64,000 bases of DNA from Lichenostomus cassidix (taxonomy: Eukaryota; Chordata; Aves; Passeriformes; Meliphagidae). Of this stretch, positions 25,056-39,743 are shown piece after piece. Every line of letters starts with the position of its first letter. Position 1 is the stretch's first letter. The stretch lies in NCBI GenBank assembly GCA_008360975.2, contig CM039183.1, forward strand, positions 37,439,850 to 37,503,849. The letters are read 5' to 3'. The translations under genes and the position numbers were made by a program. The notes under the pieces were generated by a model that worked only from the letters and a program-made list of their open reading frames with translations, was not told where the DNA came from and did not search any database.

Positions 25056-28000
25056 CTTTTAAGATGAAAGGCATCCTCTGATCATTGCAATAAATTTAAT
25101 GTGTAAACTCCATAATAATAGATGGTGCATGATGCTCTTTTCAAATGTACATTATTGGTATTTTTAAACATTAGGCAAAATATATTTAGTAGAGGTGTTG
25201 TACCTGATGTAATTTTACCCACCACATCCTCTCTGACAGCTGTATCTGAGAGGGCCCAAGTGCAGAGGATCCTTCACAAATATTCTGGGCTTTGTGCAGG
25301 GAGAAGGAAGAGTCTCTCTAGACCTGTCACCACAGCAATTACAGATTAAAGATGAGGTCTGAAATCCAGCTGCTAAAATACTTAAGTAGTGTTGCTGGGA
25401 ACCTTTTTATGGTAATGAGAGTTTGATGCTCCATAAACAAATGCAAATATTTTAAGTATTCAGTACCAGGAAAGTCAAAGTGCAACTAGACCGTGAGAGA
25501 AGGAAGGAAGCGGTAGCACTGAAAAGAATTATTGTCTGAGAGTGAACTCTGCCCATATGAAGCATGATTTCACAGACAACATGAGCATAGCTGCTCCTCT
25601 AAACAATTGGGCACATAAAGTGATCCTGAGAAAGTTAATCCCTGCTGACAAAAGCAGGGTCAGTCAGTGGGAAAACAATCCAAACTTCTTGGCTAGTTGG
25701 CCATACTCTTTCTGAGTAATAAACTTTCTCTTCAAAGGCTCTCACAGATATATAAATGGATTCCCCTTGGAAACTTGTCATTATATGGCTGAGTTCATGC
25801 TCTTGTGTGTACTAATGCTCTAATTTACCATCATTTCTGAAAAAGTACACGTGCATCCCAATTCCAGTGCCAAAAAACAAAGCTCCACATTAAGACGTGC
25901 TTCACTTCAATATCATTATCCTTAATACCACCAATAGTGCTTTTAAAATAAAAATATTGATTACGTGTAGGTTGATGGCTTCATCTCACAGAGCTGAGGA
26001 GTTAGGCTACACCCCTTCTTAGTTTGGCTCTCTTGTGATACCTTAAGGATTGTTATTACATTAGTGATATGCCACAAATAAAATGTATGCTGTGAATCTG
26101 AGATAACCACATGCCTCTGACCTTGTGCTTTTGAGAAAGAAGAGATAGGTGACAGACTTCAGGAGGCATGTTCATGTTACCTGAAAACATGTCCTTATTT
26201 TACATGTAAGATCTGTCTAAAAAAACCCACCAGGCAGATCTTCCTGAAACAAAAGGGTTACACCAGGACTTAGAGGTAACCTCAGTCTTCCAAACAAAAA
26301 CAAACAGGAAAGAAAAATGAAACTAAACATGCAGATTTTTTCTGAACAGCAACGGTAAGGAGCACAATTTTGACATGTACAAAGGCTGTGTTTATTATCC
26401 CCTGGAGAGAAGATGAGTGGAGAAGCTGACATTGGTTGCGTAGTGACATTTCAGGATGGAAAGAAGGCATATAGCCAATTAAGTCTAGCATTTGTACCCT
26501 GTAGTGTTTTTCCCCTCAAGTCCTTATCTAACACTCTTTAGAATGTGTTCACAGCTGCAGCTTCTATTTCTGCCATTAGTAAACTTTTCTTCTCTTGCAT
26601 TAAAGGAGCATGCTCTAAACTTCCTTCCTGGTATATTCTTTCTGTGATTTGCAGGATAAAGGACCTCAAATGAAATACACTTTTTGCTGCATACTATTTT
26701 CAGCTCTCTTCTAATTTTAAATTTCCTCTTCCTATTTTAAAATTAATTCACTGTCAGTCCAATCAGTGCTTATTTATTCATTGCCCTTGGATTTCAATCT
26801 TGCATTGACCAGGCATATTTTTTCTAGTGTTACCTCAGATGAAAATGAAGACCAAATACAATATTTTTCTCTCTTATATTACATCTGCTGTCTCTCTTTC
26901 GCTGTATCTACAACAACTTACCATTTCCCTAGTCTTCCAGACAAGGTGTTTTCATAGAACTTCACTCTTAACTGATGCAGGTATGTTATTCCCTTGATCA
27001 CTGCACCACCCCACATCCTCAACAACCTCAGCCTAGTAGCATATTGCTAGGTTCACTGTTAGCTGAAATTTAGAGGTTCACAACCTGAAAGAATACAAGA
27101 CCCCAAACTATTTTCCCCTTAACAACAGTGAAATTACAAAGCATGATCTGCCTTGGAAAGATTCACAGGCCCTACCTTGCAAGTTTACTTTAAATCATAT
27201 TCAGCTACTTCTGTGCTGAAGAATCAACAGCAAAACAAGGAACAAGAGAATTGTAATGAGCAGTAGAATCAGCCCACACTGGCCTCTTTCAGGACTTATC
27301 TTTGGAAAACACAGACTGATAATTAAGAATGTTGATGTAACACAAGGATGATGTACATGCCTATGGCTACTCAAAAAAAAGAGTAGGGTTTTGTTGTTGT
27401 TGTTGTTGTTTGGGTTTTTTTAACCCAGCCATGAAAGATAATGAGATAAAGCCCTAGGTATTAATCTTCTGACAGTTGGAATCATTTGTGTGAAGGACTA
27501 AGAAGATTAGAGTAGATAAATGCTTTTATAAGAGCATTGTGGAAGTGTGCAATAGACCTTACAATGTATGCTGATATTTTAAGATACTTTTCAGAACATT
27601 TTAAGGATGTTCTTACAAATTGCAATGTCTCTTGTATATGAAATTGTGTCATCTGTAAGAGCCTATTTCAGGAGATTATCTGCAAATTTGCTCCTACTTG
27701 TCATTGACAGTAAATTGCTGCTATTAAACAGATTTCTATTGAAAAAACCAGCCTGCGATTTAGTCCTGGTATAGGCTGTGATCTTTCATTTGGGAACTGT
27801 ACAGACAACTGTATTGGGACTAATACAACAGATCCATATGCTTTTAGACTATTTTGTGTAGAATATGCTTTATCTACACCCTCAGGACACAAATACTACT
27901 CTTGATATTATTTTTAGGAAGCATCCCCTACATTTGTTTCAGAGCTAATACACTTGTAAGGTAATGCACAAAACACACTGAATGAGCAGATTCCTCCCTT

Positions 28001-29614
28001 CTGCATTAGGCATGTTTGTGCTTTCCAGAGTCTCACTTGCCCATGATTTCCTTCAGCCTGTTCATTGTTTTCCTTAGTCCTCTCTTGTTCCAGCTGCAGA
28101 GCAAGTAACCTGAAGCAGACATTGTCCTTCCTAATTTCCTTTACCCTGTCCTACGCAGATCTCTGAGAAAAATTCCCAAGGAAACCAATCAATTTGCCCC
28201 CGTCTGAAAGGCAAGATGGAAAAAAAGTGATGCCTGAACTTCAACAGTAACTAAAGATACAACTGGTATCACAAAAGCAAAGTCACTCTGTGTTAACGAC
28301 CCTTAATTGCTCATCACTGTTTACTCCCTTGTATCAACACCTTTTGAAATTACAGTTCAAGTTGAAGACTAAAAATAACAGAGAATACACAATTAAATTG
28401 ACAAAACAGAACACATGTTGATACTCTAAGCATCCCAGTGGGTCCTATATATTTCTTGTGAAAACAAGTTCATGTTGGAATAAAATATTAGCAATTTCAC
28501 TGCAGGGAGTTCCTGTCTCTCTTTGTCTCTATTGCCAGAGATGCTAAAGACAGATCCTTTCTTTGACCAAAATGAGTGGTTAGACATGTATCAGGGTAAA
28601 GAACAAGGAGGTTTATGAGACCCAGCTCTAGGCTGAACCATAATTACAAGTATGTCTTTTAACTTTAACAGTACATAAACCTCTCTAGCTCAGTTTTGGA
28701 GTTTGTGATGGCTTTGTGGCCACCTATCCTCCCATTAGCTCAGCTGCTTTTTTACCGTCCAAATACTTCCTGTGTGGGACACTTTAAAAACCCAAACACA
28801 TGCTTAACCTAACAACAGTGCTGCTACCCTCCATCTCCATTGTTTTATATTTTCTTTCTTAGAGGGCCATTTCTATAACTCAAGAGCCTTGTGAGCTCAC
28901 CTAGTGGAGATCAGACTGTGGCTTTTCAAATTCAAAACTCTATCTAAAAGCCAGACACTCTTTGTATTTAAGTCAACAACAAAACTTAGCCTACTCTAAA
29001 AAAAAGGAAATGTAGCAAAACACACATATTTCCTTTCATATTAAAAGCAGTGTGAGTAATGAGGAACAGTTTTGGATGAACCAGTAGAAACCATCAAAAC
29101 ATAACCATAAGCTGTTGAGTGCTCATTCTACATTGTTCCTGAAGAACATGGATAGATGGCAAAAGAAGATGATGATGCAATTATATCACTGGCATGGAGA
29201 CAATCTTGCTCAATTCTACTTTCCCTGATTTCCTGCTGAAGAATGCTTTAGCTGCAGTTTGTTCTCAGAAGTGTTAGCACAGCAAAACACTTCTTGTGAG
29301 GCCTACAAAAATATCTAAGAAGAGAAAAGGTATTCACTGACCTTGATGCTACAGAAAACTGTTTTGTTTCCTACTGTTTTTCTTCCACCCACCTCTAGGA
29401 AGTTAGAACAGAAAAGGATCACTGATAGGAAAAGATATGCCAGATAACAAAAGGAAATGGGAGTCCAAAACTGTAAAAATTAATAGTGAGTCAGGCCAAA
29501 GTAATAAGAAAATTACCTCTTTCTAAAAAGCATTGTCCAAATTACTGTGATTTTTTAATTTTAGTTGACACTCAACTTCTTCCTTTAGGGCATTATTCCA
29601 CCACTAAGTGAAAA
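25056..29614. other. Non-coding DNA, no gene recognised
   Basis: No supportable gene. A (TTG)n microsatellite lies at 27391-27411. ORFs are at most about 75 codons and lack recognisable features. Confidence 0.55.
27391..27411. repeat. (TTG)n microsatellite
   Basis: Seven consecutive TTG-type units followed by a G/T-rich edge. Read directly. Confidence 0.9.
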
Positions 29615-29616
29615 GC

Positions 29617-29745
29617 AAAGACCACAGAATGACAGGTCAAGGCAGAAGAGATCAATTTTATCCGGGTCATCTGGTCCAATTTCCCTGCTCAGGCAAGGTC
29701 TTCTAAAGCCAGCTGCTCAGGACCATATTCAGATACTACATACAA
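29617..29745 (-). mobile_element. CR1 LINE 3'-end fragment (older subfamily)
   Basis: CACAGAATGACAGGTCAAGG, GGTCATCTGGTCCAATTTCC, CTGCTCAGGCAAGGTCTTCT and AAAGCCAGCTGCTCAGGACC match in order the reverse complement of the CR1 3' end as I remember it ('gtcatctggtccaacccccctgctcaggcagggtcacctaaagccagctgcccaggaccat'). The orientation is minus. The copy is diverged and about 130 bp long. Confidence 0.8.
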
Positions 29746-29960
29746 ATGTATCTATATATACACTACATATACAGTATGGTATGTAGAAAAAGATGGGTTA
29801 TTTATGTGTAATCCATGTATTGAGATAATCTACACAGAAATTTTATATTTGTAAATACCACTTATACGTTAAATACCTATACACAACATAGACACATATA
29901 ACAAGAATAAAATTACACGTGTGAATATAGACAGATATCATATAGAGAGAGATATAGCAA
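29746..29960. repeat. AT-rich low-complexity stretch
   Basis: Alternating TA/CA and TATC-like words (for example ATGTATCTATATATACACTA) predominate, with a GA-rich patch near 29940-29960. It directly follows the CR1 fragment on the side away from the CR1 tail, so it is not the CR1 tail repeat. No unit is regular enough to name. Confidence 0.55.
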
Positions 29961-32900
29961 AGTGCAGGAAACAGACAGACTCAAGAATCACAGAGGGCTG
30001 CATGGACTCACCCTGTAGACACTAAAGAAAGACTCTTGTGCCTTTTTAAAAAACCCCTAAAATGTATTTTCAGCCCCAGCAATGAGTCATAGGCTCTGTT
30101 TAGCCACATAATTTTACACCTAGAATTTATCATATGGCACCTACAAATGCGAAACACTCAGCTGTAATGAAGGGATTATTTTTTTCTCTCTCTACAACCA
30201 AGGACACAATAAGCTGTGCACACACAGGTGATATTGTAACCCTGAAGTTTTGTAAGTAGAAAGATATCTCCAAAGCTGGAAGTGGGATATCACTGCAGCA
30301 TTTTGTTAACATAACAGGTTGTACTTAATGCTTAATTGACTTTAATATTAATCCATAGGAAGATACTCACAACTTGCAAATACATGTGAGAGCTAGTATC
30401 TGTTCCAAAGATGAGAAAACATAACTGCTTACACAAGTTTGTGCATATGGTAACTTTTTTGTTTTGACACTAAGAGCTCAAGATGCTTGTTTTACAGTGA
30501 TGGCTCTTTTGGGGATTTGCCTCAAATTGACCTCCTCAAAGCTGATTCTATTCAGCTCAGCTCAAGGCTATCACTGTTTGTGTCTTCACTCCTTATGTGA
30601 AGGGAATTACTTACCTGTTTATTTTATATAATCTTGCCTGCTTCTCCATGAATACAACCCCTTCTTAAGGACCTGCCCACTGCTCAACTACTCTCATTTC
30701 TAGCTTCAGACCTTTGACTCTGCACTCCATCCCAATGTTCATCATTCCTCTGTTGCTCAGACTCCCACATTTCTCCCTCCCTCCTGCTCTGATTTTCTTA
30801 TATTAAGCTGAAGTTTCCCATGGTGTTTTTATGAGCAGTTCATTTAAAAAACAAAAATTACAGCAAATCTTTTCTTAAAAAATGAAAGGAATAAACATGA
30901 CAGAAATTAAATATTAATGTCTCCTCTTTCTGATTTTCCTTGTTGTTGGCTTCTCATTTGGTTTAAAGCCTCATCCTCTTGCAGTGGAAGTCTGGCTCTC
31001 CTATTACTCACGGCTTTGGCCGTCCTTCCACACTACACTTCAGAATATGTCCATGATCCATTCTTACACCTGAAACTACTGGCCCTGCAGTCACCATGCA
31101 AAGAGGTCAAGGAGCTGAGGGGATAGAGCTACTGCAAAACCACAAAGACATTATAAGATGTTCTGCCAGGAGGCAGAAGTAAGGTGGCAAACGCAGCAAA
31201 GTGACATCTTTTGAACTCCTTATGCATAGAAAACAAATATTCCTCCTCTCCCTTGGTCACTTTCATTGGCCCTTTCCAAATATGAATGGAAAAATGAGAG
31301 AAGAGTTCTGAAAATAGATCACTGAGGATTTCTTCCACAAACTTCTCAAGAGATGAGATCACACAGACCTCTGAAAATAGTAATGTAGGAAACCTGACCT
31401 ACAACTATGCCAGTTGAAAATTAGATTTCTTTGCCCTGGGCAAACTAGGACCACTAAAACTTGAGATATCTCTGCCTCTCTTCCCTAAGTATCAGCAAGG
31501 GACTTTTGACAACCAAACTAAATATTAATAGCATAGTGTGACTTGATACAAATCTTACTATAAACACAACTATCTTTTTCACTAGTACCTAGAGGTAGTA
31601 ACACTAATACTGGCATCAGTTGTGATTTTCTTGTTGTCAGTTGTTGGTATAAGGCCAATAAATATAGCCAATATTGTATTGCTTTCAACTAGGAGTAGTT
31701 TTGCAAACTGCATCAGAGAGCAAGCATTAAAGTGCTAAAATTAGTTTGTGCTGCAGTAGTAGCAAATTAAAAATGGCACACTGTTACACCAAGCAGTGTA
31801 CAGTTCTGCCAATTGATTTATGAGGTCAGGAGGAAAAGAATTTATCACCTGGCATTATCTCTGCCCAGATTTAATGGCTGCTCTGTCATCAATGCACAAA
31901 AAATTATAGGAGTTGAGAAAGGCCTTTTCAAAAGACAAGGGCTGTTTACAAAGGAGTGCTTCTCTCTAAGACACATTAATAAAATAATAGCCTTGGTGGC
32001 CTAAATCTTGCAACATAGTGAGAAATCTGTATGGTGGTGGCTTTTGGCTCCAGGCAAATATTTTTAAATTCATGGTCAAATGACAAGAAGACTGTCACAT
32101 CACCTCCAGCCATGAAAAACATAATATGCTCTGGACTGTCTGGTATTTTTGCTCCCCCTTTGTGTCTACTGGTAGCACAAATTTAATGGCAAACTGAGAT
32201 CCTTTGCTGAAGTTCAAAATGGCATGTTCACTATTAACTCAAAGTCTCTTTTCAAAAATAAGCACTGACAAAGGACAGAGACCTACTTTGGTTACAGTAC
32301 AAGAAGTCACAGGAAGAAAGAAAAAGGGAAAAAGTAGTTCTTGATTTATGGTGAGGCTTTATCTTGATTAAAAAAAAAAAAAGGGAAATAATCAGACTAT
32401 CAGTAGTTCTTTATTGTAAGAACCAGTGCCATGTTTCACCTCAGAGGTGATTGCACTTCTGTGACAGATGAATATGTCCCTCTCTACAGTATGCTGAATG
32501 CATTCACATACTTTCTGGATTAAAAGAGATGTTGTAAACAAAAGGGTTTATTATAATGGCATTCATCTGAAGAGAAACAAGAATAAGTATGTATCCAGGA
32601 GACCATAAGAAGTTTATCAGCATTACCAGCTCCTCCTCTCATTATAATCCTTGATATAAGTGCGATTTGGGTGTCTTCCACTTCCACTACCTATAGGCAC
32701 TCAAAATCACAAGAGTTCTAATTCACAGTCTTACAATAGACAGTTCATACCCTATTTACTGCTTAGAGTCCACGAAATTCTTTGCTGGAAAAGTATCAGG
32801 TGATTCAGATTTTAAAAGGGAGGATGAGGAATTCTAAAGACTTTGTTAAAACCTAATGAAAATGTTGAGTATTATTAAATCCCAGAAAAAATGTTTCAAT

Positions 32901-35900
32901 ATCACCTCATTTAAAATTAGGCTTAATAAAAAGAGTACAACCAAAGTTGTAAAACCTAATATCCAAAGTCAGCAAAAACATTTTCATTTCTAAACTCTAA
33001 GTATATTTTTAGGGCCCACTAAATTCAAAGTCTGCTTAAGATTACATAAATTGCTGTGGTCAGGCTGGCAAAACTTAAGTCTATTTTATGTGTTTTGCTG
33101 AGTGGTATGCTGCTACAATATATAGAGGACATGAACTTTGCTACTGGCCACTCTATTCTTAATTAAAACACAGTCTTCCTCTCTGAACACACTCAGTCTT
33201 CGGAAAAGATCAGCTTTGGCATTAGCTCATTTCTAATTACAAGTCATATAGTCTTAATGGAATACAGCCAAGTGCAGGACCCCTCAGCTGTCTGTCACTA
33301 TACAATCATTCATCTAAAATTAATATTGGGAATTTACTTGTAATTAAAATATATTTTAAAAATGTTAAGATACCTAGATATGGAGAAGTTTGGGGATTTT
33401 TTTTAATTTCCTAATTTTAACCATCAGCAAAGCAAGTAGAAGCATCACCTGAAACCACATTTTAGAGACTCTGAGTCATAAAGGAAAATGTTGTAGGAAA
33501 GAACAATTTGTTAGGAATATATTGGGGAAGACATTCCAATCCACCTACTAGGGCCTTAGTCAAGTTCAATTTTACCACTAAATTCAAACAATTCATTATA
33601 ATATAAAACTCCCTAATTTCTTTTGCATAGTCACCATACTTGAGAAATGCATTACAGTTAGTATTTTGCATCAAGACTTATTTTGCTACCATATGTACTA
33701 CAAAAAAGAGCTGAGTTTCATATCCTTATGGCAGTTAATGAAAATGAAAACATCTATGTATGTATCCATTATTTTCTAATTTTTTTAGATTTCAAAATTG
33801 TTTGCTGTTCAGAAATCTAACTTTATGAGTGATTTTGGAAGGAAGCTCAGGCAAATTTTAGAACCACAGAAGTCCAGTAATTTTAGCAGAGCTTTACCTT
33901 ACATGAGCACAGACATCAACCTTGTCCTTCATCCTACAAAACTATTGCTTCTATTGCAGAACAAGATTGGATTACATACAATTCACAACAACAATACCAG
34001 CTTTTTTTCTTCCCATATGCAATAAGAAATTCAAAATATGTCTTTAGTTCTCAGAGAAAAATGTACCATAGTGCTGAAATTATCCCAGGACAGCATATTG
34101 CAGAGTCTTACCATCTCCAGTTGGGCTGGTTGGCCTTTTATATAGCTTTGCATTAAAAAATCCTCTTTAAAAAGCTCTTTGTCTGGAGTCTTTACACATC
34201 AGTGTGTTCAATTGCATACAGCAACATAGTGCAACACAGGGCCTGTGTTGCAGGCCAAATCCTCTCACATGTGGATCAGCTTCAGGGGGTTGGGAACTAG
34301 ACCAATGTGGCTTTGCTTAATCATGGGTTTATGCAGTAATCAGGGTTGGAAACCCAAGCACCCCCATAATCACTTCTTTTTTCATCAAGCAAATGTCCAC
34401 CATTCTACATACAACTATCTCTTACACTGAAGGGACAGGATGAGCATACACCCTGTTACTATCTGTACTGGCTTGATCAAGAGCAACCCAAAGATCCTGT
34501 CCCCAGAGAGAGTCAAATCATTCCACTTGAAGTTGCTCACACCACTGGAATTTGGAGACTTTCTACTGCAAATATCATGGAAGATCAAGAGTAACATTTC
34601 ATGTTGCACCTAAAGATTCCCAGTGCATTTCACATATCCAAGCTCTTGGTTTTACATTTGTAACTGAGACAGACCAACACCCCATAGGCCCCTGTTGGAA
34701 TATCAGTTGAATGCTGACACAGGGGCAGGCATAATGACCAGCTAACAAACAAACCACTAACAAGTGCTGGAATAAATGTATGCTGTTAGTATATAAACAC
34801 AAGTGAAGTGCGTAGGAACATTAATGGGTGTTCATGCATCCCTCAGACACACATACACATGTAATTGAGACATCATTACTATATACACAAGGGGCATGAG
34901 TTAACTGAACTCCCACACACGTTTTGATATAGAAAGTCAGTGTTTTGGAGTAATTAGTGGCTAATTTGTATTGAGACGGGTGTGCTTGGAAAGTTACTGT
35001 GGGTCCCTGATGTGCTCTAACTCACTCGGTTTCAGTAAGGGTAAAGGGCCACTGAGCCTGTGCTACTGTTATTTCTGTAAGAAGAAAGAGGTTTCAAAGA
35101 GCAAGTTAATCTCCAAGCCTAGTTTTTCATCTCAGCAGTGAACATTTTGTCTGGCCTTTGTCATTTTGTATCCCACACCATTTCTTATTTCTAGGCTTTT
35201 CTAAGAAGCCCCAGCAGGAGAAGGGGTTACAGTGCCATAAAAATACGACTGTTTTTGAATAATTTATTTCTAATTTCTGCAATTTAGAACATCTCTCTGT
35301 GCTGTGGATCCCACTTTCCCCTCCCCCATTCACAAAAGGTATTTTATTACTCCACTCTATTCTGAGGAAATTATTTCAGCAGCCAGCTTCCAACAGTGCT
35401 AAAACCCCAGCAGAATGCAAAGTTATGCAACAGCGTAACCCCCTACGTTTTGATAAAAGAATACAAATGATGAATCTCTGTGTAACTAGACCAAGCGTTT
35501 TCAGGAGTGCATTTCCAGGAACAAAGTACAATCAACATTTTATTACCCAGATTGCTGAGACCAGGCAGATATAATTTTTCAATGCACTGGCTCAGGGCCA
35601 GAGGGCAGCCATAGCACAATCCTTCCTTCAATGAGTCCCATGGAGCCAGTTAGACCTCTTACATATCTATCTCTCTATATATAGATATTAAAATTTGTCT
35701 TGTGGGTGTTTCTCAAACTCATTCAGCGATGGTTTGACCAGGGACATGTAATGTGTGATTGCAGGATGGCCTTGTAGTAGGATGTCTGAGCATTACTGAA
35801 GCTTTCTTCGACTGCCAAGTGTTTCTTCTGCTTCCATGCACTTTATCATCCAGTAGCATCCTCCCTTTTTCAGCACAGCACAAGTAATAAAATGAACAAT

Positions 35901-36844
35901 GTTCTTCGGGGCTGAGGCTTATGTGTTATCACTAATTGGCTTACAAGGCTTCCCACCCCAAGGGAAGCAGGAGATAGGCCTGGGAGTTAGTGACCTGGAG
36001 ATAAAATTCATACTACGCATGTGGATGTAATGTATTTAATATGTATTTCCCAATACATTCACAGGAAAATACCAAAGTGATTCACACCACTACTAATGAT
36101 TACTTTATCTAAGCTAGGACACCAAAAGGAGCAACAGGAGTATTTTGGACAGGAATTGCCTTATTAGGAAGTTGGATAACCAGCCGTAGATAGCAGTTCA
36201 AAAGTTCAGTGTGCTTCTAAGTTCTGCAAAGCAGCTGTTTGCTGATGATGGGCAGAAAGGAAGAGGCAGAAAGGAGAAGAGATCAAAACCCAAAATGGCA
36301 TGGATTAAGGCAGAAACACTGAGCGCACATCATGGGACAGGAGTGTTAAAAAGTGTAAGCTGAGGATTTCACTACTTAGGAAAATAAGCTAGTAAGCAAC
36401 AGAGTAAGTATCAAACCCTTACTTTTGGTAACTAATTCACATACAAAAAGGTTCTAAATATTGAGATATTTCTAAATGTGAGACTGTTTCCACATTCATC
36501 GCTTGTCACTTCCAACATTCTCAGCTTCCCACTGAGGAGCCAAGGCCAAGATTATGACAGTCTGCAGATCTATACCAATGAAGATTTTTGCACAAACCCT
36601 GTTAAAAGCAAACTGCCTTAACAAAAATCTAACCATTAGATCTACCCTCCATCATTTCTACTATGCACATATAAACTGCTTATTCCCCACATGAAATATT
36701 TTGTGTATATTTCCACAGGAATCTTATTTGATATTACTTGACAGCCATCCTTTTAGATTGCTTTACTCCTGCAACCAAATGCTGGGAACAGCTTAGGAAA
36801 ATTCTTTATCATAACTCTGTTGGTAGAGCAGTATCTCTGCCAGG
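29961..36844. other. Non-coding DNA, no gene recognised
   Basis: About 6.9 kb without a defensible gene or named repeat. It holds a TATC/TA-rich patch at about 35660-35692 and a tandem pair of GCAGAAAGGA-type units at about 36251-36278. ORFs up to 91 codons (35299-35574) overlap minus-strand ORFs and look like chance. Confidence 0.55.
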
Positions 36845-36982
36845 ATGCGAAAGATGATCTTCCTCCTGCTCCTGCCTATCCTACTGGTAACTGTAGAACT
36901 CTTGTTGCAGACAGGTCCTATACTTCATCAAATAAACTTGTCAGCATCTGACTTGTATGCACTGTTCTTCCTCCAATGCTAA
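36845..36982 (+). other. 45-codon ORF with leader-like start (doubtful)
   Basis: An ATG with A at -3 opens a frame that begins MRKMIFLLLLPILLVTVE, a basic start followed by a hydrophobic run like a signal peptide or membrane segment, and ends at a TAA at 36980-36982. The rest of the frame shows no cysteine pattern or other motif. A GTAACT, a possible splice donor, lies just after the hydrophobic run, so a first exon of a secreted protein is imaginable. No TATA box or downstream exon was found. Chance is the likelier explanation. Confidence 0.08.
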
Positions 36983-39742
36983 CAGAAATTTAAACCATCC
37001 AAGAAATACAATTATTAAACAATTTGTTTTGTCTAATTGCAAAACTTCCAAAAGTCCACCTTTCCAAAACACTAAATCTCCTGTGATTAAAAAGCCAGGT
37101 AAAAAGATACTACTGCATTATTTTTGTTATATCTCTGGAACTTTCTGTCTTCTTATGGTATTACGCCGTGGATAAAACACAATTGCCAAACTTAGAACAG
37201 ATAAAAAGCACAATTTGATGTAGTGAGCATTTGCTGCTCACTATTCACTTTTTTTGTTGTGTTGGTTTTGATTAAATGATGCCCAAGGTTAAAAAACACA
37301 TGGAGTATAAATAATGGGGAGAACTGGTGAGCAAACTCTGTTGACCTAAAGCAGGAATACTGCACAGAGTCTGAGAATGCTGACGAAACTCAGTAGCACC
37401 ACCAGCAGAGTAAAATATTGCCCTGTAAGAATAAGGACACCACAGGCTAAGTATAGCTGAAATAATCCATAAGGTGTTTATTTAGCCTGGGTTGGTGGGT
37501 ACTCCTGCTGATAAGCTGTCACAGTTGGAAAATCCCAGGAAAGAGTGAACAGGTATGGAAGCAACAGCATTATATAGGAAATGGATTCCATCTTTTTCTG
37601 GCTGAAATTTGCTTGTTTGAAATTCCTCACCATGAAATAGAAGTTATTAAGTCCAGAATGCTCCTGATTGTGGTATTACATGTTAATTTTTTTTTTTGTT
37701 GTTTTTCAAACCAACTGTCAGAAGTTCAGATGTATTAAAAACCATGCAGAGAAGTTCTTGTGTGAGCAGGTCATATGAGGTCTTTAATGCTGCTACACAC
37801 ACAGCTCCAAAAGTTCTTCTCATAACATAATTTTAGTGGTGGATTTTGGTTATGCATGTACGCAAAAGAAAAGGTAAAGAAATAGTCTTAAGTTCCCTTC
37901 CACTATTTGCAATAAGCCTGAAAAAACATTTCTCAGTACCAAAATGAACTTTCCCAAGAAAAGATTTTTCTAGCTTTATCTGAAATAACACAGAAGGCCT
38001 GCAGTGATTCTTATGGAATACTCAGTACTATGGTCTGCTAATCCATAATATTTCATTTCTAACTCTGTCACTGGATCCAATTTGAATGTCTAGAAATTGA
38101 AAACTTCAAGTCATCTCAGTCTCAGTTACAGCTTACAAGAACCCCTGGGGAAGTCAGGTCTTTAGAGGAAGTCCTACTGCATTGTCTATCACTGGCAAAA
38201 AATTGTAAGGTTGCAGGGAAAACTGTGAAAATGTTACAAAATATAGTTATGTGGCAGAAATATGATTATATGTAACTTCATTCAGCTTCCTGTTCCTTAG
38301 CTTTTCTGCTACATTTCTCAGTGCCAGTGGCCTTAATATTTCTGCAGGATCCATGTTTTGGTCAATGGGGGGACAGATTGAACAGTCATTCATTTGTTAC
38401 TGTGGTGTATGTTCACACTATGTGGTCTGTCTCTTTGTTCCTAAAACAGAATGATTAATTTTCCCTTGCCTTTTCTATGGTACTCTACATGACAAGGCCT
38501 GAAAGGGAAACAGAAGCCTTCACAGCCTTCAAGGGAAACAGAAGCATCCGTTCCATTCTGAAGATGGGCAACAACAGCACAAATTTATCAAGAACAAAAG
38601 TTACCTGACTTTAGACTTCACATTGTCTTTTTTTTTCCTTTTTTGGTGTGCCCAATACTGAACACCATCACTTATGTCCAGAGCACAACTCCGAGAAATT
38701 CAGCTGAAGGTGTTCGCATTTTAGATACTGTTAATGGTATCCAAGAAACTATGGTGGAAAAGTCCTTGCCAGCTGTGACAAGAATGATCTTAAATCCCTC
38801 ACTTAACATCGTACATGATTCCTATGGCAGAAGGAGGAAGAAAGTCCATTTCAACAGCCTGATACTCAAGGATAGAACCCAAGAAGCTATAATTCCTCTC
38901 CTTGCAGCTGCCTATCTGATTCACTATGCACACTTAAAAGAATATAGACATCAAGGGAAAACACTTCTGGGGAATTATGCCCTTTGTTGAATTTTCCTCA
39001 TCTCTCTTTTAGATAGGCCCATTTTAAACACAAGTCAGAAATCCTAAGAAAAGGGTAGTATTTGAACACACAAGTAGGCCACTATATTAGGCATGTGTGT
39101 ACTGGAGCGCACCAAAGTTGTACTAACAGATTAATTCTGACATTTTCTAGTTTTCGCACATTTCAAGGGGTTTTTTTGCAACTTCACTGTCTTTTCACAT
39201 GAATATATTTGTTTATTTGCTTGGAGTTGTGCATGTGTGAGGTTGCCATGGTTTTTAAGAGGGCGAACCACGAAAGAGAGTATTTATCCCAAGGCATCAG
39301 ACTGTTTGTCAGTAGGGTTGTAACCTTCACATCAGTCACAGGATCCTCTGCTCTTTCAGATGAAAGACTGATAGCAGGAATAACCTTTCATTGTTAACAC
39401 AGATCAGGTTTAGAGGTCAACAAGACTAACGCTATTTTTGTGACTGTTATGCATATTGTAGAGGAAAGTCTACATATTTCATGAAAAACAGACTTGATCA
39501 ATATGTTTTTCCCCAAATCTAGTCATGGTTCAATTTGGACCAATTTCATACTTCAGTTTTGTAGGCATTCTCTTACTAAAACACAGCTTCAGATGTTCTC
39601 AAGGAGATGTGGCCCTTCCCACAAGGGCACACGCACTTGTCTTCATAACTCTCTGTTTTCCCACATAAGGAGATGTGTAACTTGCTCCACCATGCCTCCC
39701 CTACTTATCTATCTCCTCTCTGATAGCAGAAAAATGGAGAAA
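36983..39742. other. Non-coding DNA, no gene recognised
   Basis: No supportable gene. A 15-bp word AAGGGAAACAGAAGC is directly repeated 28 bp apart (38503 and 38531). A 115-codon + strand ORF (38643-38990) has a Lys/Arg-rich centre, but no recognisable domain and no splice or promoter support. Confidence 0.5.
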
Positions 39743-39743
39743 T

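Noticed and set aside
38643..38990. 115-codon + strand ORF with a basic patch
   Set aside because: No domain was recognised and no splice, promoter or polyadenylation context. A chance ORF is more likely.
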